A DNA stretch of 64,000 nucleotides from Acanthaster planci (taxonomy: Eukaryota; Echinodermata; Asteroidea; Valvatida; Acanthasteridae), in assembly GCF_001949145.1 (NCBI RefSeq), contig NW_019091402.1, positions 226,096 to 290,095 of the forward strand. Direction: 5' to 3'. Shown piece after piece: positions 1-64,000 of the stretch. The notes beneath the pieces are model-generated. The model was not told the DNA's origin. It saw only the letters and a program-made list of their open reading frames with translations, and searched no databases. The translations under genes were made by a program, and so were the position numbers. The first letter of the stretch is position 1. Each line of letters begins with the position of its first letter.

Positions 1-2558
1 TCAAACCGGGCAGCCTTTAGCCCCCAGAAGTCAAGAAAAAGTTGTAAAACTGAGCTGCTAAGATACGAATGTACCTGCTTAGTAAGAACATAGACTATAC
101 CAATTTGCCATTCTGTATAAGTCCTAAACTTTATGTATTACGCAGCAAAGATCCATGCAACTGATTCACAACGGAAGATATAGTCTGGAACTTTGGAAAA
201 ACACACTCCCTGTGAATTTTGGATTAGTCATACTGGGACACACATACATGCACAGCAAGCTTAAGGTTCCATTATCAGCAAAAAAAAGGGATCTGGATTG
301 GAAATTGTAAACTTGGAAGGGTCCATACCTGTACAGGGGCCCCAATGTGGCAGACATTGCTCACATCGAAAGTGACAAACAAGAATTCAACCTGTAGTGT
401 AGATTTTACAAATTGACCGAATTTGTCACAGCATAAGCTCAGTACCCTTCCTTTGGTGTAAGAAAGTCTTATCTCGCCTTCGCCTCTAAATCTTATTCAC
501 ATCTACAATTTCACTGTACCTGTTTTCTTCACAGTTCAATATTATTTGATGCAACATAACAGGAACCCTTAATTAAATTAATGTCCTCGTTACCTTTCAA
601 CCCCAAATTACATCTTAAATGCACAAAACATTAACAGTCACAATTTTGGGTCATATTGTGAACCTTTTGTGGTTTTTCGACAGGTCGATTTTAATTTGCA
701 AAAACTTCAAGGCAATTTTGACACAATACAATGAAAGTTAACAACATCCACTTGGTATTGACGGGGGGTAAAGTGGACATGAGGACTCTTTGAGGAGCTG
801 ACAAATGTTTCATTTGCTATTTTCAGTCCTTTCCTCCTCCCTCCCCCCCAAAAAATCTTTCCCATCATTAAGAGACAGCTTGGCAAGTCCAGTTCCCTGC
901 ACATCCCCCCCCACGGCACGCCTGGGCCCTGGTTGTTTGACGAGAACGTGCCTGTTTGCGTCTCCCGAGACCAGCCCGGTGTTCCCTTCCCATGCCTGCT
1001 GGGCCAAACCACGGATTGTCTTCATTTTACCCCCAGGTTACTCCAGATAACACTAGGCTCCCTTGGGATCCCTTATCTGGGCTGCAGCCCCACAATTTGC
1101 CTCCGCCCCAGCGGTTTCTGTTTGCCAATTCCCTCTCTTTTGGTCTTAATAACACAGATTGATGAATTTGAAGGTGGGCAGAGAGAAAAAAAATTAACTT
1201 TGACAAAAATAGTTTCTATTACTGTTGCTCTAGCATACAAAACACCTTTAAATGTAGGAAAAAAATAACTACATATCTGACGTATAAAAAAGCCTGGGTT
1301 CTGTCTTCATCCCAAACATATGACAGGGACTTCTTGACAAGTCCAAAAACGTAATGATTTTCATTTGCATGTGGTTCCCAGACTCCTTATGTAACAACCC
1401 AAAGTGGTTTAACTCTCCCCCAAGTCCCCGAACTATTTTTGCTCTGGAATGTGCTTGTCCTGAATTTCACTACTCCTGCTGTACCCGTTTGGCGCACAAA
1501 TGTACGTCACTACTTGGTTTCAAAGTGGAATGGTGTTGCAAATTTTGTAACTCAATGAAATTTCTGTATATCACATCCATTATACTTCTACACTGTTAGA
1601 CAAACCTGGCCTGGCTTTTTCCTAGCTCACAAATGGATTGCTTCCTAACTTTTCAGTGACCATAATTCATTCCTCGAGAATCGGAACGCATTCTCTAGCC
1701 AGTGATTTGTTTGCCCACAGCCAGTTAAACCTTATCTCTCTGACTTTATTGGCTGGCAAGCCCCGTGGTCAAACCTCAATGATTTTCCCCTGCAGCGGTG
1801 GGAAAGCAACACCTCCCCGAAAGTTGGCTGCCCCAACCTTTTCAGGCGATTTGCCTAATGAGTGGCCTGTTGTTACTTGGCCTATCACTTGTTTTTTGGT
1901 TTCTGATGGCTGGGTCATTTGTTTGCCGAAGGCTTAGGGGGAAATCAAGCGGTCAATAAGTTAAATTCTGAGGAGATATTGGCAACAGTCTTCAGGGCAA
2001 AGAACAACGGTGGAAAAAAGCTTGCTAGAGACCCACTAAAGACAGACCACCTTCCTCAAGTAACAACTTCAAACAAAAGCCACTTTCACAAGTACTGCAT
2101 TCAGAGTTTCAAAATTCGATGAAGACTTAAAATATCTTTCCTCTCCCAACATCTGTAACTAATGTCTGAAAATGCACCTCTGGTTGTTTGCCAGTATTAT
2201 CATGGACCATGTTTTGTTGAATTGTTATGATCTATTTGTCTTGATAGGAAGAAAAGCCAACTTTTCTGCCAATGACAATTGTGTAATTATCATCAATCAT
2301 CAGATCATTAATGGCAGATTTTTGAAAAATGCAAATTAAGTTTGTGATACTCACGCCGGATTCAAGTTACAAACATATCACTTTTGCCAAAGAATGTTTG
2401 CCAAAATGTGACTGGATCCCACAAAATGAGACCTAGGGCCATTAGTTTAAGTGACTCTGTGTAATGTGAACAAGAGTATACTGGACTCCCTGTTTTGATA
2501 TATCCCTTGGTTTGGTATCCTCATAAGAATAGATGGTACAAGAACTAAGGAAGAGAAA

Positions 2559-2875
2559 GGTTATGGATTCCTAAGAATTTGTAAGAAAAAGGTTATGGAT
2601 TCCTAAGAATTTGTAAGAAAAAGGTTATGGATTCCTAAGAATTTGTAAGAAAAAGGTTATGGATTCCTAAGAATTTGTAAGAAAAAGGTTATGGATTCCT
2701 AAGAATTTGTAAGAAAAAGGTTATGGATTCCTCAGAATTTGTTGCAAAAAGGTTATGGATTCCTAAGAATTTGTAAGAAAAAGGTTATGGATTCCTCAGA
2801 ATTTGTGACAAAAAGGTTATGGATTCCTCAGAATTTGTTGGAAAAAGGTTATGGATTCCTAAGAATTTGTAAGAT
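2559..2875. repeat. 32-bp minisatellite, about 10 copies
   Basis: Copies begin with GGTTATGGATTCC at 2559, 2591, 2623, 2655, 2687, 2719, 2751, 2783, 2815 and 2847, giving a 32-bp period. The first five or so are nearly identical; later copies carry substitutions such as CCTCAG for CCTAAG and TTGTTGCA or TTGTGACA for TTGTAAGA. The repeat is in the last intron. The open frame across it is a by-product of the repeat lacking stops. Confidence 0.96.
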
Positions 2876-3167
2876 ACTTTTAAGGTCTAAACTCAAAAGT
2901 GGCTTTGGTGAGTTGTTCTAGGTTGGATCACAAGTTAGAAATTCGGCATCACATGCATCTATATAAGCTGAGATTCAAGATAAGCCTCTAACTGACGTTA
3001 ACTTTGGAGTGGGTGATCTTCAGTGTTTTGCTCGCAGATTTTTTGCTGTTTTCACTCCCGTGGGGAAGACGAATGCTCCCCGAAAACTTTCAAAAAAACC
3101 AAACGACCTAAAAAGACTTCCATCCCTGGAATACATTGGAAAAATTAGCTGTAATAAAAGTCTGTAT

Positions 3168-3345
3168 TTCCACTTGGGGCTTTTTATTGCCAGAGTGCCG
3201 CAGGGTGTCAAAGCCAGGCTCGGTAAAGAAGTTCATCAAAGAGCGGGCCAAATTTGATGGAGGGGTAGATTTAATTAGCAACCTATTGACCTGTGAGTGA
3301 TTGCAATTAGGGTGTGTGACAATCACATTAACAGCCTGGCGCTAG
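3168..3345. promoter_or_regulatory. Candidate intronic enhancer (homeodomain motif cluster)
   Basis: Within 180 bp there are TTAATTAG at 3271-3278, CAATTAG at 3304-3310 and TGACAATCACATTA at 3317-3330, plus a TTTTATTG. The composition is less repetitive than neighbouring intron sequence. This is motif clustering only; such AT-rich sites are common, so function is inferred. Confidence 0.25.
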
Positions 3346-4010
3346 CGTCGTAGCCCTGGGCAATGCTGTGGACTAGGACAAGATAAGTTTCCTCCATAAA
3401 TATTCGAAAAGGGGGGGGGTGAGTTGGGAGAGTCTGGGTACCGCTTTAGGTAGGACAAGCGAGGGGGCACTCATTAAATGACGCTAATTACATTTCACTG
3501 GTAACCCAAACATTGGACAGACGTCATCGGTCATGGTCTACCTTATTCAGTGCCTGCGCCTGGGAGCAATGTGACACTGTAAAAACCATCCATCTCCAAG
3601 AAACAAATCTGGCCGAGGCTGATCCGAACCTTCGGGTCTAGAGTTTAAAACAGCTCTTCCTTCTATCCCCTTTCACTCTGCCCACCCAACCTAGTGATCA
3701 CACAGACAACTAAAGATAATCTGAAAAGATAAACTGTAGTTTTATCTTTGGAAAAGTCTGGTTCTTCTGATATGCTTAGGTTTGACAGCTCATTTCAGCA
3801 GAATGTCACAGTGATCATTGAAATAAAACCCAACCTTTGAAACTTCTCTTTCTCCAAAATGAAGCTTTCTACACCTGCCCAGCTAAGCCATTGATGTGAA
3901 ACCCTCTTCCCTCAAGAATAATTTTGAATGGTCAATTTCATGACAGTTTTGACACAACAGGTTGGTCTAAACCAACAACAAAATAAAAAATAACCCTGAG
4001 CATTACCAAC

Positions 4011-58042
<54,032 letters not shown>

Positions 58043-61000
58043 AGACCTGGGAAGGTCAAACACAGGGGGGCATCCTGTTATTCTAAGCCTAGCAATTTGT
58101 TTGGTTCGAAACCATTCTCAAATCCTACAAAATCCTCAAAAAAGTAACCAAACCTAATAGAGTTGGAAGGCACCAGAGCCAATCTTGAGTTAAAGATCTT
58201 ACAAAGACTACTGTATGACATAAATCAACAAGAACCTGAGTAATGTCCATTTACATGTACATAAGGACTGCAAACTGACAGTCCGATAAAACTCCTTTAC
58301 ATCCGAAACCCATTGAAGAAAATTGCCTTTAAGACCCATTTGTGGGATCAGGTCACCCTAGTAACCAACAACCTTGTACATGGTATGTGCATTTTAATTC
58401 TCAAGGAGCACCACTGGCCCTCATGAAAAGAAATGGTGGCTGGGCTCTACATGTACATTGTATGTACCTTCCTACAATCATGTTAAATCCAACAAATCTT
58501 CCTGGTGGATTTTAAAGGATCTGGGAGGGTGAAAATTAAGGGAAAGGAAAAACACGAATGTGACCTGATCTGAGTGCAAAATCACTACACACCCACGAGG
58601 AACCTTGGAATTACAAGTACTGTGTAGCAGCTACACTGTGTCTGTGTTTGTAAAATAGGAATCGATTCTTTGGCCAGAAACGATTGGTCATGTGATTTCA
58701 TTGGTGAGGTCCACCACTGCAGACTCCAAAAAGCATACTGTAACACACACACAAAACAAACAAAGAAAAAAAAACAACAAAAAAACCATACCAAAGACCA
58801 AACAAACAAAATGAAAGGTTTTTCCAAGCTTCAACCCTGATGATAGTATAAGGAACATTTATCTTTTGTTCAGAAGACTGATTCAGATTTCTCCAATCCC
58901 GCAACATACAGGCAAGCCCGGGAAGACCACAACCTCTTGCTTTGCTTGACACATCTTTTAAATTCTTGACCGTACACTGGGTTACCAAGTTCAACAATAT
59001 ATCATGGGGGAGGGGGGGGGCTGAGGAGAAGAAATCGAGCCAAGAGATCCATCACCACGCCCGCCACAAGTTTGTTTTCATATTGTGTAAGTGGATGTTG
59101 TCAGCGGATACGAACTTGTTTTGCTACACGCTCAACGTGCGCCCGTCTCGGGTTACAGGTAAAATAGTCCATACTTTACAGAGTGGTGATGTAATGGGGA
59201 GAGAAATTGTTATTGAATTTTGGCAGGGGAGGAAAATGTGTGTATCTTTCTACGACAGCTGGTAGTAGCCGGTAAAGGTTTTGAGGGCAAACGGCTTGGC
59301 TAAAATGAGGAAACATCGTAACAAATGGATGACTTTAGAAAATTTACCTGGTGAAAAACACAATCAACTTGTTGAACACTTGCTAACATTACACAGCTAG
59401 CCTAATTCACAAGTTTTATAAAAGCTTTACATGAGCAAATTCCTCATTCAAGAACAGATTGACAAAGATCCATTCTTACAATGGGGAGGGAATGGCGATA
59501 GTGATAAATTATCAGCAGCTTAGGTTTTATTGTTTCTTCAGGCTGAGTTTCAGAACACCTAAGCCACTGCTAATTTGTCATTACTCTGTTGTCAAGTAGA
59601 TCAACACTCTTCCGTAGGGATAAAAAAATATGCTGTATAACATGAAGGGTCTAACAATTCCCTTGATAAACTTCCAAATTTGTGACAATTTTGCAACCTT
59701 TTTTGTCTTACTTTCTAAAGAAACGTTAGGGATGCTAAATGAAATCTTGATTGGAGAGACTAGTGGTCTGGTATCCTGCAGAGAACAGCCCCCCCCCTCA
59801 ATCCTGATCAAGTCAGAAAGGTTGCAATCTACATGTACCTGGGCAAAACAGGTTCCCTACCCTATAGTTAATAACTGGAAATGATTCTGGGAAATCAACT
59901 ATTGATGGTGTGATCCAATCTAGTTGACACCAAGGTTACTAATCTTTTGTTTGAAAAATTCTCAAGAGCTGAAATTGTTCCACTTTCTTCTGCTTCCTGA
60001 GCTTTTACTGTGTTCAGGTTGAGCAAAAGGAGCAATTTTGGTGACATCACCGGAATGTTTCGCAGCCAACTAAACTGAATGGGGAACCAGACATTGGGAT
60101 CGGGATAGCAATGGCAGTGGGGGTAAAAAATCCAATTTCACAGTCTGGATAGAACTTTGATGTCATGATCCTGCCGCAAACAGACACCTACAAGTACGGC
60201 CTCAAAAATACTTACTACACATCGCATGCCAATGTTTGGGGATTTAGCACAAAGAGGACATCTCAACGAAACTTTCAGTGCCAAAAATTAAACAGAGAAC
60301 TTTTCTAAGAAGCAACGCCAAACAACTCAACTTCCAGAGAGCGCCTCTGAACCCACCCTCATGAAGCGAAATTACATTGTAGAACAGTGGAATTACGCCG
60401 GCCTTGCTGGGGCAAAACTTCATTTTTACTGGCAGCTTTTCCTTGCTGTTTTGAAATTTGACACGCTGTCTGATACGAGAGGGGAAGTTTCATTTTACTG
60501 GCACCCAGCAGATAGGCAGAAACAATAGGTTTCCCAAGTAAATACATGCATATATACAACCCAAAAATTCAAAACACTTGGCAGCCAGAGGGAACTCCTC
60601 GCACACAGCGTACAAAAAAAAGAAAGGAATTCTCTGCGTTATCATTTCTGCAAAATTGTAAATAACCACAACATATCAACCAAGAAAATGTTTCTAAATA
60701 GACAAATCGGGGCATTGAAACTTGTATCTTATTATCAAGCTTCCGTGAAGCATGGTTGACAAGGCTCCCGCAGAACTACATGTAAAGTCAATTTGGTGCA
60801 GGTATTTCAAACCTCAGTGGCTCTTTCTTTAATGTTGTCCCCAAAACCTTCACCGACCAAAGCAAAAAGCCTCCCCTACATGGACAATGAATACAAAATT
60901 CCCTTCCAATTTCACACAAATCCTACCGTCGTGATCCATCAAATTGGGAATTACATGTGGTTTCATCGGAACCACTCACTTCTGAAGTCCTTTTTATCGG

Positions 61001-62569
61001 TCGGGAAAATCCACTGCACTACTTACGGTGTGAGTCTTTCAATCTCAAATTGACAATATTTAACAAGATGAGATGTTTCCAACAAAATGAGCAAATCAAT
61101 GTACATATACATGCCAGCACCTTCTATATTCGCTTCAGAGATTTCAGTTTGGCTGATATTTGAAGAAATGGAAAATAAGACAGGAAGACTTTAATGCCTC
61201 ACAGATCACCTTCAAACCGAAAATATTGAAAACTTCCAATGCAAGAAATCAACGCCGACACATCGGCCAAACTGGATGTTGTACATGTAAGTCAGCCATT
61301 ACATTTCAGGCAACACAGAAAAGATTCATGCTCATGTCTGACGCCAAACGTATCCTCTAAAATTTCAACAAAAATGCCCCAACTCGGGCCACTGTAATAC
61401 AGTCTTGATTCATTTCCACAAAAATTTGTTGTAATTGTAACCATACGTTTGTGCAACTCAATTTTTTTAAAGAAGAAAAAACAAGTCATGTTTTCCTAAC
61501 CCTACGTTTCAACCTATACATGCACTGAGTTCAGGCCCCCTAAAATCCCCGCAGTCCACAGTAAATGTACATGTACACTATGTGTACAATGTACTGGATG
61601 TTTCCAAGTTTCTCAAGGCACAGTGCTCACTGCATGCAAGACATTATTTGATCACAATTCTACAAAACATAATAGCAGGAATTATAGCCGTCTAGCATCC
61701 TGAGGTATACATGTTGCATTTTTCTTAACTTCAAACGGTCTCCATACCAGTACAGTAGGGTACATGTGTACATTATAGTGATCAGAATGACACACAATAC
61801 CTGTGCCAATATAACTCTGTTTTGTGAAACTCACTTATGCTGATGAACATACCGATCTCATCAAACATTTTCAGGGTGATTTTTTTTTTTCATATTTCAT
61901 GGACAATATCTTGTCCTAGTTCAAATAGGACAACTAACTCAGTGAGAAATGTAACCAGTGACAAATGTAACCATGGCTTGTCAGATCAAGCAATACGGAA
62001 GAAATACTTTGCAGATCCGATGACAGACACTCACACATTCTCAAACTGTGCTGAAAGTAAACTTTAATTAGCAGTCCTTTTTCTGCATATGGAAATTGTT
62101 TTAAGCTTCAGCTTTGAAAAAATTAAGCACCACAGACTGGGGAACTAACAATGCGACAATATTTGCCGATTATTTGCTCACATTCACGAAGTGTCATGCA
62201 TCTTAAAGACTCAAACTGGCAGAAAAGAAAAGTAGCAGGCCAAAGACGGAACAGCCACTTGTCAAAGTGTAAGCCTAAATAACAAACCAGACCAACATAT
62301 ACCCTCCAAGAAACGTGTACAGTGTTCCTTTGTTTCTCTTTTTGTGATGCAGGTGGGAGATGGGGACTTTTTCCTGGTGTAAACAGGAATTTTTTAGGTT
62401 TCTTGGGATGGGGAGGCTGAGTTGCAGAAGTTATTACTAGAAAAATGTCTACCTGGTAGGCAACAGTTCCTCGTTACAAAATCGCCACAAGTCAGCTACT
62501 GGTTAACAGATTAAGCAATTCAATCTGCTGATACTTTGGAAAATGCACCTGTTTATTAAAGGACTATTT

Positions 62570-62790
62570 ATCTCATTCTTGTTAGTTTTAATTCTTTCGT
62601 CTTGTTTTATAACTGTTTTAATTTTAATTGTTACTTTCATTTCTTAATTTTGTTTTATAACTGTTTTTATCAGTATTTGTTTTAATCTTTGAAAGTTCAT
62701 TTAATTTCTGAATTTTTAATGTACAGCACTTTGTGATGTCATTGACGGGGAAAGCGTTTTTTCAAAAAATTCATTATTATTATTATTAAA
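62570..62790 (+). mobile_element. Probable retroelement 3' end with ATT tail
   Basis: A T-rich run with repeated TTTTATAACTGTTTTAATTTT is followed by GTACAGCACTTTGTGATGTC, then AAAAAATTC and (ATT)n at 62772-62788. It resembles the tail at 23515-23789 in arrangement but not closely in sequence. The 5' limit is uncertain. Confidence 0.45.
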
Positions 62791-62843
62791 TACTTTCAAT
62801 GGGTTACCATGGAAGCTCAGGACTGTACAAACCATCAGTTGCA

Positions 62844-62940
62844 CCATGAACTGACGTATCGTGGATAGTTGCCACACCACAAAGTGACGTATCGTGGATA
62901 GTTGCTGCACCACGAACTGACGTATCTTGTGCACAAAGTC
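62844..62940. repeat. 33-bp tandem repeat, 3 copies
   Basis: TGACGTATC(G/T)TG(G/T) units recur at 62852, 62885 and 62918 with GATAGTTGC(C/T) and CACCAC(G/A)AA(C/G) between. An inverted fragment (CATCACTTTGTGGTGTA) follows at about 62952-62968. Confidence 0.88.
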
Positions 62941-64000
62941 TATGGACAGTACATCACTTTGTGGTGTACATATCCCAAAAATATCCTATACGTCAACTCG
63001 TAGCGAAACCGACAAATACCTACTATACATGTGTTTGTGACAATGGCAACTTCCATTCTAATTACATGTAATTGCATAACCTTTCTCCACACTGCAGCAA
63101 TCTCCAAACTTTTCTTTCAATGATAAAATTATTTTCCAAAAAACTGTTCATCTCATATCAGTGAAAACACATCAAAGGATGATAGTGCGTTACCTCTTTA
63201 AACTGAATCTACATTCTTAGACTTAAGCCCAAACTATCTGAACTACGGAAGCACACATCTGATTTTTCCAATGGGAGTATTCACCTACACGTACATACCT
63301 CTAACATGCTTCAAAACAAACGCTTATCAGGACGCATTCTCCCTTCTTTCTAAGAGTGGCATTTCATTCTGTTTGAATTTTGAGTGAATAAATCTGCTCT
63401 GCCCAATCGAAACAGAGGGAATTATGAATTTGAGTAAAAATTAACTCAAATGGATCGAGATTTCACTCAACTTTCCACTGAAGCAGGCTCTCTTTCAAAC
63501 ACCACGTATTTCAATCCAAATTGGGAGTAATTTTCGTCTAGTTTCCTGTTTCACTCTTTGAAATTGAGAGACTTACGGCTTCTGTTTACCATTCATTGCC
63601 TTCACTTGCCAGGTTACAATTCTGAAGAAGCTTCAAGTTCAAACTGCAAATACGATTTCACCGTGACTAAATGGGCTGAACCTTGAAAAGTAACATCTCA
63701 TGGGCTATCTTGCACAATGGTCCGGTTTCCGTAACAGGTCAGCTAAGAATCCATACCTTCTCCACAGTTCTGCTCAACACACGTGAGGCCATGAACTTCA
63801 AATTACCACACCGTCCAAACCCAACGTTATATTGAATTGAAAGTTGTTATTGTGGTGATACAGAGGATCTTTACATGTATGCTAAATTTCAAACTGATCG
63901 GGCATGTTACAACCAAGTTCACAGGGGATACCCCCCATCCCTATCTGTGAGATGGTCCTCAAAACCTGGCTTTTTTGGGTTAAGAAATCTTTACCAAAAT

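Larger units (their letters stand above)
1..4010 (-). other. eya: Part of the last eya intron (3' side open)
   Basis: No exon was found here; I looked on the minus strand for the expected MPFWRISSHSDL-type terminal exon and saw none. The stretch holds a perfect ATTTGCAT octamer at 1373-1380, a 32-bp minisatellite at 2559-2875 and a homeodomain-motif-dense stretch at 3168-3345. Short open frames here are not supported by splice signals or homology. Confidence 0.8.
58047..64000 (-). other. Upstream part of eya: 5' intron or 5' flank
   Basis: Because exon 1 has a splice acceptor, at least part of this is intron. I looked for an upstream exon encoding an EYA4-like N-terminal extension and found none. 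It contains a CpG-rich stretch at 59040-59160, a retroelement tail at 62570-62790 and a 33-bp triplication at 62844-62940. I see no convincing promoter. Confidence 0.75.

Noticed and set aside
2559-2875. CRISPR-like array
   Set aside because: The repeats are directly adjacent with no unique spacers and lie in an animal intron.
2739-2921. Open frame with repeated KGYGFLRIC peptide
   Set aside because: It is a by-product of the 32-bp minisatellite inside an intron.
2941-2975. Possible terminal eya exon reading near GGCATCACATGC
   Set aside because: The minus-strand frame gives Met-Pro-Asn-Phe rather than the expected MPFWRISSHSDL, and there is no matching acceptor or continuation.
59040-59160. 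CpG-rich stretch as the missing upstream exon
   Set aside because: No minus-strand frame resembling an EYA N-terminal extension with a phase-2 donor was seen.

Overview
The window is intronic-rich eukaryotic (animal) genomic DNA carrying one recognisable gene: an Eyes absent (EYA) family transcriptional co-activator and HAD-type protein tyrosine phosphatase, transcribed from the minus strand. I placed 16 coding exons by reverse-complement translation, splice consensus and reading-phase agreement. Every junction is in phase. Together they encode 629 residues from the ATG at 58042 down to position 4011. The C-terminal Eya domain (exons 11 to 16) is nearly complete; the last exon, about 26 residues in relatives, must lie beyond position 1. 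Any upstream coding or 5' UTR exon would lie above 58046, probably outside the window.

Organism: a metazoan, probably a marine invertebrate. The exon architecture and the low-conservation N-terminal half align most readily with vertebrate EYA1/EYA4, including a cassette exon resembling one in EYA4. This suggests a deuterostome or other slowly evolving bilaterian (cephalochordate, hemichordate and echinoderm are candidates). The sequence alone does not settle which. The abundance of short TIR elements, minisatellites and the palindrome TACATGTA is compatible with such genomes but not diagnostic.

Layout, high to low coordinates (5' to 3' of the gene): 64000-58047 upstream/5' intron; 58046-38705 the N-terminal transactivation region in eight small Tyr/Ser/Gln/Pro-rich exons; 37917-34300 linker exons ending in the basic GRGRRNNPSPPP segment; 33105-4011 the catalytic Eya domain in six exons; 4010-1 the start of the last intron. 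The longest intron (15234-33021, 17.8 kb) sits directly after the exon with the catalytic DLDET motif.

Introns hold at least six terminal-inverted-repeat or foldback elements, two probable non-LTR retroelement tails with ATT repeats, several minisatellites, and two assembly gaps that both fall inside tandem arrays. Several intronic stretches have clustered homeodomain, POU or SOX-like motifs and could be enhancers, but that is inference. I found no tRNA, rRNA, CRISPR array, prokaryotic gene or second protein-coding gene, and no clearly novel biological system. The most notable points are the conserved cassette exon, a NAGNAG acceptor in the catalytic domain, a GDG-to-GDA change in HAD motif IV, and a SOX-POU composite-like site.
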